Origin: Pseudomonas arsenicoxydans
Lineage (GTDB): Bacteria > Pseudomonadota > Gammaproteobacteria > Pseudomonadales > Pseudomonadaceae
DNA: 64,000 bases
Direction: 5' to 3'
NCBI RefSeq assembly: GCF_006438915.1
Contig: NZ_RCZE01000005.1
Coordinates: 124,001 to 188,000 of the forward strand
Shown: positions 1-7,731 of the stretch, in pieces
Position numbering within the stretch: the stretch's first letter is position 1
Layout of the letters: every line of letters starts with the position of its first letter
Notes under the pieces: model-generated
The model's database searches: none
What the model was told of the DNA's origin: nothing
Seen by the model: only the letters and a program-made list of their open reading frames with translations
Position numbers and translations under genes: made by a program

Positions 1-1
1 A

Positions 2-127
2 ATCTCGTCAATGGATTCGTCAGGTAACGAGGCGATGCACGGCTTGGCAATGAATATGGGATTTACTAGCAGAATCGATGATCAGCATGGGCCGCAGATT
101 TTTCATGAATATGTTTTAGCGCCTTAG
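2..127 (+). CDS. C-terminal end of a protein, possibly a GNAT acetyltransferase (cut by window edge)
   Basis: An open frame runs from the window edge to a TAG at 125-127 and gives about 41 residues. It contains a segment NEAMHGLAMNMGF followed by a short polar tail. Many GNAT acetyltransferases end with a helix of the form N-x-A-M-x-x-L-A-x-x-x-G-F, which carries the last acetyl-CoA-contacting turn, so a GNAT C-terminus is a reasonable guess. Nothing upstream is visible, so neither gene nor substrate can be named. It is followed by about 230 bases with no recognisable gene before the 3' end of the convergent histidine kinase. Confidence 0.35.
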   Translation: MSSMDSSGNEAMHGLAMNMGFTSRIDDQHGPQIFHEYVLAP

Positions 128-355
128 TTTTGAAAGGACTGGCGGGTGACCTGCTCGCATTGAAGCTTGAGTAGCAGTTGAGCGCGCAAAGCAGAGTTCT
201 GCGTCAACAGCAAACGCCGGGTTATGCTCGTTCGATTGCTGCCCATCGCAACAGGCATTAATCAGCCAACAGCAGGCCTTTACTTCTTGACAATCGACAA
301 CCAGAAGTAATCCAAATGCGAGAATGGTTCTCTGTCGGCTAGCTTCAAAGACGTA

Positions 356-1378
356 TCAATGGCTCATCAACGGCAAAGTCACCACGAACTCACTTCCCTT
401 GCTAGTACCCTCGCTCATACCGGTGACCTTGCCACCGTGTGCTTCGACCAGCTCCCGAACTACGGTCAAACCAATGCCCAAGCCGGACCCGTTGAAACCT
501 ATGGCGTGCTCGTCTTGAACATATGGGTCAAAAATGAAAGGCAGTGCCTTCGCGGAAATGCCGATGCCATTGTCGGAGATACATATCCTCAAAACGTCGG
601 CCTCTACCGTCACAGACAATTCGATTCTGCCGTCAACCGGAGTGTACTTGGCTGCATTAGCCAGTAGATTACGGAGAATCTGGGCGAGGCGTCCTGAGTC
701 ACCATTCACCATCAAGATACCATCGGGAAGATGGAGGTCGAAATGCTGCTTTTGCGCGATCATCACAGGACCACACGCATCAATAGCGTCACGCAGAATT
801 TGCATCATGTCGACATCGAGGCGATTGATTCGCAGCTTTCCAGTGCTGGCGCGGGAGACGTCGAGCAAATCGTCGACCAACTGTGAAATATGCTGTACTT
901 GGCTCTCGATCAAATCACGCATCCGCGGTAGCTGATCACTAGGCAGTCGTACCATACGCTCTGCAATCATGCTGATGGGCGTTAGAGGGTTTCGCAGCTC
1001 ATGGGCCACCATCGCCAGTACGCTTTTCTGCTGAGTCAGTGCGCGCTCGGCTGCCGCCTGAAGGTCTTGAGCGCTTAGTGCAGCGATGACAAGCTGCGCG
1101 TTAGCCTCGCGCAGCTCCAGGTACAAACGCTGCTCTTCCAAGCGAGGAGGTGTTTCAGCGTCAGATTGCGCCAGGAGTATCGCCAGTACCAACTGCTGAT
1201 TGGCCTCGATAACTTGCTCGACTTGCTGGACATCCACCAACTGGCTGCTGGCATCGCTCAATTGCTTTTGCAGGGCAGCTAATACGGCGCGTGCTTCAAC
1301 AGTTTTCTGGCCAAGCAGGAAAAGTTCGTGAGCTGCATTGGCCACCTCACGCTCTTTCTTGCCATCGGCTTCACTCAT
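356..1378 (-). CDS. Soluble sensor histidine kinase of the KaiC cluster
   Basis: 340-residue HisKA/HATPase_c kinase with no membrane segment or signal peptide, so cytoplasmic. Residues 1-120 are charged and Gln/Ala/Leu-rich and look like a long coiled coil rather than a named sensor domain. The phosphoacceptor box is around His126 (VAHELRNPL). The ATP-binding domain shows the N box (RNLLANAAKY), G1 (DNGIGIS) and G2 (GSGLGIGLT). The start lies 9 bases after the KaiC-like gene's stop, so the two are surely co-transcribed with the small gene upstream. No receiver is fused; the nearest is the single-domain receiver at 5090-5452 on the other strand, a plausible partner by position only. Signal and output are unknown. 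Confidence 0.85.
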   Translation of the reverse strand: MSEADGKKEREVANAAHELFLLGQKTVEARAVLAALQKQLSDASSQLVDVQQVEQVIEANQQLVLAILLAQSDAETPPRLEEQRLYLELREANAQLVIAALSAQDLQAAAERALTQQKSVLAMVAHELRNPLTPISMIAERMVRLPSDQLPRMRDLIESQVQHISQLVDDLLDVSRASTGKLRINRLDVDMMQILRDAIDACGPVMIAQKQHFDLHLPDGILMVNGDSGRLAQILRNLLANAAKYTPVDGRIELSVTVEADVLRICISDNGIGISAKALPFIFDPYVQDEHAIGFNGSGLGIGLTVVRELVEAHGGKVTGMSEGTSKGSEFVVTLPLMSH

Positions 1379-1387
1379 GAGTCGCGC

Positions 1388-2863
1388 TCAAACATGTTTA
1401 TCTCCTGTGCGTACCGCTCCTGAACTCTGTTTTGTTGGTCGACCACCCAGCAGCCCCTCTTGATCTGGCAGCATTTCGCCGATCCGTAGACCACTATCAT
1501 CAATGTGGTACTGGCGCAACTCATCGGAGTGGGCGCTGGCGCGTACCTTTACCACGGCCATGATGCGCAGCAAGCGGCTCTGCACTTCAATATAGCGTTG
1601 GACGATGATCGCGTCGGTGAGAAATGCCGTGCCGTAAGGGCTGAAGCGCAAGTCGGTGTAGCGGTCTTCGAGCTCCGAGGTCAGCAACACACTGACGCCG
1701 ACGCTAGTGAGGGCGGTGACCATTCGCGACAGCGATTCGCGAAAATCTTCGCGGAAAGTCGGCGCCAGTGCCAGTTCGAAGCCTGACATAGAGTCGATCA
1801 CCACGCGGGTGGCCTTCAGCCGTGTGATCTCACTCAACAGCAACTGCACGATCTCGTCGATGGACAGGTCCGGCGCGCGGCTATCCACCAGGCCTACCTG
1901 ACCGCTCTGTATCAGGCCCGCAAGGGTGGCGTTCTGGGAGTGATTAGGCCGTTGTTCGAACACTGCGATCACACCGGTTTCGCCATTGCGCGCACCTTCT
2001 GCGAGGAAGGTCGTGGCCAGAATGCTTTTACCCGAGCCCGACGGCCCGGCCACCAGCAACGAGTAACCACGGGGCAGGCCTCCGCCGAGCATCTCGTCGA
2101 GCTGTGGCACGCCCATTTTCAGGCGCTTGATCGGAAACTCCAACGGCGCTTCAACCGGGTTGAGTGCTGCTGGCGCAAAGACCTTGATCCCCGAGGTGGC
2201 GATGCGAAAGGTGTGCAGCCCGGGCAACGTCGGCTGGCCGCGCATCTTCATGATTTCCATTTTGCGCACCATCGAGTTGCGCTGGACGCTCTGGCGCAGC
2301 CAGATAAGGCCATCGGCCACGGTGAAAATCGGGTTGGTGTCGGTTTCAGTAAAGTATTCGCCAATCAGAAAGGTCGTCGCCTGCCAGGTGGTCATCAACA
2401 TACCCAGTTGTTGAACGAACTGCGGCAGGTTGTTGTTCGGGTTGTCCTGGGTCTGGCTGGCCAGCACCACCGAACGGAACGAATCGACGAACACGAGCGC
2501 CGGGGAATGCGTCTCCACCTCGCTGACGATACGCCGTAGCACTTCGTCCAGATTCCCAGCCAGAGTGTCGGCGGCCAGGTTGATATAGCGGATCGAATGG
2601 TTGATCGCTTCGCTGTCGAAAAAGTCGAATTGCTGCTGATAGCGCAGCATCTTCAGCGGCGGTTCGCCCAGCACGGTAAAGAACAATGCCGGACGCTCGG
2701 GCGTTGCAAGGGCGAACATCATTTGATGGGCAAGCGTGGTCTTGCCACAGCCTGGCGGGCCAGCGATCAGGTTGAACGAAAACTCCGGCAAACCTCCGCC
2801 CAGCACCTCGTCCAGTCCTGGCACACCGGTGGCCAGACGGTTGATAGTCACTTTGGTGCTCAT
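1388..2863 (-). CDS. KaiC-like double RecA-domain ATPase (copy 1)
   Basis: 491-residue KaiC-family protein with two RecA/KaiC domains. Walker A motifs are at residues 35-42 (GPPGCGKT) and 273-280 (GPSGSGKS), each following an L-x-x-L-GGGLP-type entry motif. I chose the ATG at 2863 rather than one 45 bases upstream because it has an AGGAAA Shine-Dalgarno and overlaps the preceding stop as ATGA. Aligned by eye to cyanobacterial KaiC, the positions of autophosphorylation Ser431/Thr432 are Ala413/Phe414 here, followed by the conserved L-T-D. Canonical phospho-cycling is therefore unlikely for this copy. KaiC-like proteins outside cyanobacteria are usually treated as ATP-dependent signalling or stress scaffolds. 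A histidine kinase follows directly. No kaiA or kaiB is present. Confidence 0.87.
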   Translation of the reverse strand: MSTKVTINRLATGVPGLDEVLGGGLPEFSFNLIAGPPGCGKTTLAHQMMFALATPERPALFFTVLGEPPLKMLRYQQQFDFFDSEAINHSIRYINLAADTLAGNLDEVLRRIVSEVETHSPALVFVDSFRSVVLASQTQDNPNNNLPQFVQQLGMLMTTWQATTFLIGEYFTETDTNPIFTVADGLIWLRQSVQRNSMVRKMEIMKMRGQPTLPGLHTFRIATSGIKVFAPAALNPVEAPLEFPIKRLKMGVPQLDEMLGGGLPRGYSLLVAGPSGSGKSILATTFLAEGARNGETGVIAVFEQRPNHSQNATLAGLIQSGQVGLVDSRAPDLSIDEIVQLLLSEITRLKATRVVIDSMSGFELALAPTFREDFRESLSRMVTALTSVGVSVLLTSELEDRYTDLRFSPYGTAFLTDAIIVQRYIEVQSRLLRIMAVVKVRASAHSDELRQYHIDDSGLRIGEMLPDQEGLLGGRPTKQSSGAVRTGDKHV

Positions 2864-3294
2864 GGCGAAGTTTCCTGCGAAGGGGTGTCGCTCAAAGAAG
2901 GTTCCCACATGCCACGAAGCAAGCGTTCGGTGAGCGAGGGCCCGATGAGCGTGGTCAGCAGCTCGTAAAAGGTAATCAGCAACACTTCGCCGAAGAACAG
3001 CGCATCGATGTCGCTTTGCTCAACGATTATGGATTTGAGGGCAATCAGGTCCATGCCGGCCGGCACTTTGTCGCAGGTGCCGGCCAAACGCGGATGAGTA
3101 GAAGCGCACAGGTGGACGCTGCGACGATAAAGCGCGGTAACCCCTTGCTGGCCAATGATGGGCGTGAGGGCTGCGTCCATATCCTGCAATATTGAAGCAA
3201 TTGCTTGTGCGACGGATGCAGTGTCAGCGTTGGGGCCAACACGGTGCGCCAGAGAAGCTACGATCTGACGGCTCTCTTCGCTTAGCGTGGACAT
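2860..3294 (-). CDS. Unrecognised helical protein, first gene of the kaiC-kinase operon
   Basis: About 144 residues from the ATG at 3294; an in-frame start 81 bases upstream is possible, but the N-terminus it adds is unconvincing. Composition suggests an all-alpha cytoplasmic protein, with a YRRS-x-H segment near the middle and a C-terminal hydrophobic helix (ALFFGEVLLITFYELL). The stop overlaps the KaiC-like start by four bases (ATGA), indicating translational coupling and perhaps a fixed stoichiometry with KaiC. I do not recognise a named domain and it is not KaiB (no thioredoxin-like pattern). A role as adaptor or regulator of the KaiC or kinase protein is inferred from position only. Confidence 0.65.
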   Translation of the reverse strand: MSTLSEESRQIVASLAHRVGPNADTASVAQAIASILQDMDAALTPIIGQQGVTALYRRSVHLCASTHPRLAGTCDKVPAGMDLIALKSIIVEQSDIDALFFGEVLLITFYELLTTLIGPSLTERLLRGMWEPSLSDTPSQETSP

Positions 3295-3626
3295 AGCTGA
3301 CTGATATCTGATGGATAGTGCTTGATGGTACACCCTATGGCTAGCTATCGACCCCCAATCGACGCAACATTGCAATTGCTGTCAATTACGGTAGCAAATG
3401 AGTTTTTTCCAAAATACTTTGATCGGCCGATCTGGGTCGTGTTCTGCCCCTCACGACAGGCAGCAATCGACCCAATATAGCAGCCGCTCGTGAGCAGCTC
3501 TTACGACACCAAGAGTGCGATGTCGCTCCAGCTTTCCACTCAACCTGAATGGCTCCGAAGCAGAATTGGCGTTAGCATTCCATTTACTTGGTATAAATAG
3601 AATGTTTTTCGGATCAGGGTCGCATT
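3295..3626. other. Divergent intergenic region between the two kaiC units
   Basis: 332 bases between divergently transcribed operons. It must hold promoters for both, but none matches the sigma-70 consensus convincingly. It also contains one copy of the palindromic repeat described at 3451-3493. No gene was seen. Confidence 0.6.
3451..3493. repeat. Intergenic GCTGCT/ATTGCTGCC repeat, copy A
   Basis: 43-base unit bounded by a perfect 6-base inverted repeat, TCACGA (3451-3456) and TCGTGA (3488-3493). Read on the minus strand its core is GAGCGGCTGCT, a short A/T spacer, then GGGTCGATTGCTGCC. Related cores occur at 5711-5752, and in weaker form at 7050-7110 and 8381-8442. It looks like a dispersed Pseudomonas intergenic repeat rather than a promoter. 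Confidence 0.55.
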
Positions 3627-5066
3627 GTGGAAAAGCTAAAACGCCTTCAAAGCGGAATAGAAGGGCTCGACGCTCTGCTCAAGGGCGGGCTGGTCGAAGG
3701 GGCTTCATACATAATCCAAGGACGCCCAGGATCTGGAAAAACGATCCTCGCGAACCAACTTGGGTTTTATCATGCGAACAACGGAGGGCGGGTTCTCGTC
3801 GCTACACTGTTGGCTGAATCGCATGACCGTCTTTTTCAATTTCTTTCTACCCTTAGCTTTTTCGACTCATCCAAGGTAGGCGTCGAAATCCAGTTTGTCA
3901 GTGCTTTTGACACCTTGGAAAACGAAGGCCTGGATGAGGTAGTAAAGCTGCTTCGACGCGAAATAAGCCGCCAGAAAGCTACGGTGATGGTCGTAGATGG
4001 TTTGCTCAATGCGCGTTCAAAAGCTGATTCGCCCATCGATACCAAGAAATTCATTTCAGAGCTGCAAGGTCACGCCGCTTTCGCTGGTTGCACGGTGCTG
4101 TTTCTTACCAGTTCCCGCCTCGACGATGGCAGTCCTGAGCACACCATGGTTGATGGCGTGATTGAGATGGGCGAGGAGCTATATGGCACTCGTTCAGTGC
4201 GTCGAATTCAGCTTCGTAAAACTCGTGGCAGCTCAGCAATGACCGGTCTTCACGAGTGTGAAATTACCGAAAATGGCTTGGTGGTTTACCCACGACTTGA
4301 AAGTATCTACAGCCATCCGTCGTCCCCCGACAGCGCCGACATGACGCGTATCGCCAGTGGTATTGAATCACTGGACGACATCTTAGGCGGAGGCCTGCAC
4401 AGTTCAAGTGTGTCTCTGGTAATAGGCCCGTCCGGGATTGGTAAAACAACACTGGGCCTCCAATTTCTGGCCGAATCGACTGTGGAGGCGCCGGGCCTAC
4501 ATTTTGGCTTCTACGAAAGCCCACAACGGCTGCGACTCAAAGGCCTATCACTGGGTATCGATATCAAGGGTATGGAAGACGGCGGCGCGCTGAGCATTGC
4601 CTGGCAGCCTACTACCGAAGGCCTGTTGGATGGGCTGGGGGCACGATTGCTCAGTATCGTTGAAGAAAAGGGCATCAAGCGCCTATTCATCGATAGCCTT
4701 AGCGGTATGACACGAGTCTCGACAAATCCGGCGCGGATAACTGACTTCTTCAGTGCTCTGATGAACGAGCTGCGATCCAGGGGCGTTACGGTATTTGCGT
4801 CCTGGGAGATGCGCGATCTATTTGGCTCCGAGGTCAGCGCACCAAACTCCGACCTGTCTAGCATCGTCGACAACTTGATGCTAATGCGGTTCTGTGAGAA
4901 TCACTCTGAACTAAGCAGGACGCTTTCCATTCTTAAAGTACGAGACAGCTCTTATGACCCTTCGCGATTTGAGGTCGTGATCCGGGATCAATATGTTTTC
5001 CTGAAAAAGGCTTCAAGACATGAACCATCAGTCCCCGCTGAGTCATCTCCCGGTTCAATTTCTTAA
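3627..5066 (+). CDS. KaiC-like double RecA-domain ATPase (copy 2)
   Basis: 479 residues starting at GTG, with a weak CAGGG ribosome site upstream. There are two KaiC domains, with Walker A at 32-39 (GRPGSGKT) and 267-274 (GPSGIGKT) and DxL-type Walker B strands (FIDSLSG near 355-360). The carboxylates expected after the central strands are present (LLAES near 61-65, FYESP near 295-299). By eye, the KaiC autophosphorylation pair aligns with Ser411/Ser412 in the segment SSIVDNLMLM, so hydroxyl residues are kept, unlike in copy 1. Overall divergence from copy 1 is large, so this is not a recent duplication. A lone receiver protein begins 23 bases downstream. Confidence 0.87.
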   Translation: MEKLKRLQSGIEGLDALLKGGLVEGASYIIQGRPGSGKTILANQLGFYHANNGGRVLVATLLAESHDRLFQFLSTLSFFDSSKVGVEIQFVSAFDTLENEGLDEVVKLLRREISRQKATVMVVDGLLNARSKADSPIDTKKFISELQGHAAFAGCTVLFLTSSRLDDGSPEHTMVDGVIEMGEELYGTRSVRRIQLRKTRGSSAMTGLHECEITENGLVVYPRLESIYSHPSSPDSADMTRIASGIESLDDILGGGLHSSSVSLVIGPSGIGKTTLGLQFLAESTVEAPGLHFGFYESPQRLRLKGLSLGIDIKGMEDGGALSIAWQPTTEGLLDGLGARLLSIVEEKGIKRLFIDSLSGMTRVSTNPARITDFFSALMNELRSRGVTVFASWEMRDLFGSEVSAPNSDLSSIVDNLMLMRFCENHSELSRTLSILKVRDSSYDPSRFEVVIRDQYVFLKKASRHEPSVPAESSPGSIS

Positions 5067-5089
5067 GCGTTTGAGCGGGTTGAATTAAC

Positions 5090-5452
5090 ATGACCACCAT
5101 CCTGGTCGTCGACGACGAGTATTTGATCGCTGACATTCTCAGCTTCGCGCTGGAGGATGAAGGGTTCATGGTGGTAACGGCCAGCAATGGTCGAAAAGGA
5201 CTCGAAGTGCTGGATAGAGAACGGCCTGCCTTGGTCATTACCGACTTTATGATGCCGGTCATGGACGGCCTAGAATTCGCCACAGCTGTCCGAGCTCTTC
5301 CTTCCAATAATCATTTGCCGATCATCTTGATGAGCGGTGCTCAGGCACACATCGGTATGCAGAGATCGGATCTGTTTGATGCGGTTTTGGCAAAGTCATT
5401 CAACATCGACTTGATGATTGCTGAAGTTAGAAAACTCCTATCTCCTGATTAG
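5090..5452 (+). CDS. Single-domain response regulator (CheY-like receiver)
   Basis: 120 residues, one complete REC domain and no output domain. It has the acidic pair Asp8/Asp9, phosphoacceptor Asp52 in VITDFMMPVMDG, Ser82 at the switch position and Lys102 (AKSF). It lies 23 bases after KaiC-like copy 2 and is presumably co-transcribed. The soluble kinase at 356-1378 is the obvious candidate phosphodonor, but pairing is inferred from proximity. Lacking an output domain, it may act by binding a partner such as a KaiC-like ATPase, or serve as a phosphate shuttle. Confidence 0.85.
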   Translation: MTTILVVDDEYLIADILSFALEDEGFMVVTASNGRKGLEVLDRERPALVITDFMMPVMDGLEFATAVRALPSNNHLPIILMSGAQAHIGMQRSDLFDAVLAKSFNIDLMIAEVRKLLSPD

Positions 5453-5616
5453 GCAACAATCCTTTGACGAACGTTTTTGGTGGGGATTGGATGCGTTTGC
5501 TCGCCTTCTTTTGCTTTCTACCTGACCAACCATTTATCGCATTTCTTGCGGATTAACAGGAGCCTTCTAGACTCGTTGCTGATGAATCAGCACCGTTTAT
5601 CGTGAGTCCCCCCGAG

Positions 5617-5636
5617 CCCGCCCATGCGGGTTTTTT
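5617..5636 (+). terminator. Rho-independent terminator
   Basis: Stem CCCGC/GCGGG with a CCAT loop, directly followed by six T. It lies about 165 bases after the receiver gene and would end the kaiC-receiver transcript. Confidence 0.7.
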
Positions 5637-5710
5637 CATTTTAGCCAACGGCAGCCAGAGGGATGAGCGGTTCTTGGTCGGATTGTCGACGATGAGTCGA
5701 AAGCGGTCAC

Positions 5711-5752
5711 TTTCGAGCGGCTGCTTTGGCCGATTGCTGCCGACAACGACCA
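5711..5752. repeat. Intergenic GCTGCT/ATTGCTGCC repeat, copy B
   Basis: The core GAGCGGCTGCTTTGG followed by CCGATTGCTGCC matches the reverse complement of copy A almost base for base, apart from a few inserted bases in the A/T spacer. Flanks contain further GCGG/CCGG-rich partial matches. No protein is encoded. Confidence 0.55.
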
Positions 5753-5833
5753 GCGCCGGGCGACCGAAAGTGCCCATTAGGGGCGACATGATGGTGATAC
5801 AAACGCCATTTTCTCCAGATTTTCATATTGACC

Positions 5834-6766
5834 CTAAAGACTAAAAGATTGATCTCTTCCCCGTTCTTTAGCTAAATAGAGAGCTTTATCCGCTTGCACC
5901 AGTAGTACGTTAGACGGGTGCAGGGGACCAAATGTGTGAACTGAAAAACCGATGCTAATGGTCAAATAGCCTGTGCTGGAAGCGGTGTGCGGTATTCTTA
6001 AATTTCGCACGCCTTGGCATAGCGAATTGACATACAGAGCTGCCTGGTCTTTCGCCATACCGTTGGACAGAATTACAAATTCTTCGCCGCCATACCTGGC
6101 TGCAAAATCAGAGCCTCGCTGGAAGGACTTATTCAAACTATCTGCGACACGTATTAACGCTTCATCGCCAGCTTGATGTCCATAAATATCATTATATGAT
6201 TTGAAGTGATCAACATCAATCATGGCAAGGGTCAATGAATCACCATTACGGCATGCAATTTTACATTGAATTTCTAATTGAGTATCAAAAAAGCGACGAT
6301 TGTAAATACCTGTAAGTCCATCTTTTATGGCTAGTTGCTCGAAGTGTATTTTCATTTCCTCGAGAGACTGATGTTCGTCGCGAAGTTGTTGCTGTATTAT
6401 CATTCTAGGTGTTACATCCTTTTGGATTCCAATAAAGTTAGTTACAGCTCCATTCTCATCATAAATTGGGGATATGCTTAATTCGTTCCAAAACATAGTT
6501 CCATCCTTGCGGTAGTTCCGCAAGGTTACAAGGCAGTACTCGCCTTTTTTAATAGCATTGTGAACAATTTCCAGTTCATGCTGTTTTCGATCGCCTCCTT
6601 GTAGATATCGACAGTTAATGTTAGTAATTTCTTCGAACGAGTAGCCAGTCATGCGCTCAAAAGCAGGATTTACAAAAACCAACGGGTTGTCGTCGATGCA
6701 ATTGTCGGAGATGGTGATACCGTCCCGTGAGTCCATAACCGCTTGTTTGAGAATTTCAATCTTCAT
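5834..6766 (-). CDS. LOV-GGDEF diguanylate cyclase, probable blue-light receptor
   Basis: 310 residues. Residues about 1-120 form a LOV-type PAS domain with all flavin-adduct hallmarks: Cys52 in NCRYLQG, Asn84 in RNYRKDG, Asn94 in FWNEL and Gln115 in GIQKDVT. A helical linker (120-146) leads to a GGDEF domain with the active-site GGEEF at 226-230 and an intact RxxD inhibitory site (RGSD, 217-220). Family knowledge: LOV Cys forms a photo-adduct with FMN under blue light, and GGDEF makes cyclic di-GMP. Blue-light control of c-di-GMP is inferred from the joined domains. It has no signal peptide or membrane segment. Codon use appears richer in A/T than the core genes, suggesting acquisition. It is convergent with the kaiC-receiver unit, so not in its operon. 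Confidence 0.9.
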   Translation of the reverse strand: MKIEILKQAVMDSRDGITISDNCIDDNPLVFVNPAFERMTGYSFEEITNINCRYLQGGDRKQHELEIVHNAIKKGEYCLVTLRNYRKDGTMFWNELSISPIYDENGAVTNFIGIQKDVTPRMIIQQQLRDEHQSLEEMKIHFEQLAIKDGLTGIYNRRFFDTQLEIQCKIACRNGDSLTLAMIDVDHFKSYNDIYGHQAGDEALIRVADSLNKSFQRGSDFAARYGGEEFVILSNGMAKDQAALYVNSLCQGVRNLRIPHTASSTGYLTISIGFSVHTFGPLHPSNVLLVQADKALYLAKERGRDQSFSL

Positions 6767-7224
6767 GTAAAGTCCGCTAGTAGGATCAAAGGGAGGACGC
6801 TGTTTTCAATGGAAACAACATCCAGACATCACAACTCATTAAGCTACTTAATTTGTAAGTGTAGTCGCTGGATAAAATACAACGTCTGTTTTTCTATACT
6901 ATTCGATAATAGTGGGAGTTGATTTCAGTCAAAAGCTCCACTGGAATGGTCTTAGCTGCGCTGAATTGCATCAAAAGTGACACTACATTGGGGCACAATA
7001 ACGCCAGCCGTATTAAGGGCTTAACCGGTCACTTTTTTTCGCGCGACCGCCTAATGACAGACCGCTTTTGGCCGAGAGCTACCCTTCGGATAAGCAGCTA
7101 TCGGCCAACGTGTACACCACGGCACCACGGCACCACTGGAACCCTAGCGTACGCTTGGGTGAAAGGCTTTAAGCGTCAGTTCAGAAATGAACAATGTGAG
7201 TATTTAGGGTTCCGAACCTGATTC
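6767..7224. other. Gene-free AT-rich region with a repeat remnant
   Basis: 458 bases upstream of the LOV-GGDEF gene. The first 150 bases are A/T-rich and must include its promoter, though I cannot assign boxes confidently. A degenerate copy of the intergenic repeat lies at about 7050-7110. No convincing gene was seen. Confidence 0.5.
7050..7110. repeat. Degenerate intergenic repeat, copy C
   Basis: Contains CGCTTTTGGCCGA and, in opposite orientation, GCAGCTATCGGCCAA. Both are variants of the GGCTGCTTTGG/CCGATTGCTGCC core of copies A and B, arranged as a loose inverted pair. Confidence 0.35.
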
Positions 7225-7584
7225 TCAGATGGGTACGACGCGATATTCCAGCGGTAGATTGAATTTTTCCTGCAAGTATTTCAGATACGCTTGGTCCTCG
7301 GGTGACAGGGCTTTGCGTCCAACCGCGATCAGTCGAGTAACCCGCTGGGAATCCGCGTCATACGATGGATAGTAAAAGGCGTACTCCAGCAGTTGTCCCA
7401 GCGCCAGTCGAAGCACAGTACGCGGCACAAGGTCAGACTTAATTTCAAAAAATATTCGTTGGCTGGGTGTTTCGACAGTGATGTCTACAAAATCTTTCTC
7501 GCAACAAATACCCGCATTCGGGTATTCGACTTTCAACTCTTCCAGCAATTTGGCTTGAATGAGTCCGTGTTCCGGCGTGCACAT
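7225..7584 (-). CDS. PD-(D/E)xK-type nuclease domain, probably the C-terminal part of a broken gene
   Basis: 119 residues from an ATG at 7584 with no clear ribosome site. An acidic residue in DFVDITV, then FFEIKSD and a helix ALGQLLEYAFY, give the D...(E)xK core of the restriction-endonuclease fold, followed by a short C-terminal strand region. In related large proteins, as I recall them, this domain is the C-terminus of modification-dependent restriction-like enzymes whose N-terminus resembles the product of 7732-8235. Both pieces lie in the same frame, with TAA at 7732-7734 and TGA at 7660-7662 between them. The pair may therefore be one decayed gene. An independent small nuclease cannot be excluded. 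Confidence 0.5.
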   Translation of the reverse strand: MCTPEHGLIQAKLLEELKVEYPNAGICCEKDFVDITVETPSQRIFFEIKSDLVPRTVLRLALGQLLEYAFYYPSYDADSQRVTRLIAVGRKALSPEDQAYLKYLQEKFNLPLEYRVVPI

Positions 7585-7731
7585 TGTTCCAGCAGAGCCA
7601 CTGCGATCAAACGGATTTTGATTCGGGGCATCCGGACGACCATGCCGGCCCAGCTGGCTTCAATCCACAAAAGGAGCCTGGGCATCGTTTTTGATCTCAT
7701 TGAACTGGTAACACCGAAGGGGCCGTACGTA

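Larger units (their letters stand above)
5453..5833. other. Intergenic region between receiver gene and LOV-GGDEF gene
   Basis: 381 bases without a credible gene between convergent genes. It contains a rho-independent terminator (5617-5636) and a repeat copy (5711-5752). Short open frames here carry no recognisable protein features. Confidence 0.6.

Noticed and set aside
356..5066. A true circadian clock
   Set aside because: No KaiA or KaiB and copy 1 lacks the phosphosites; KaiC-like proteins in Pseudomonas need not keep time.
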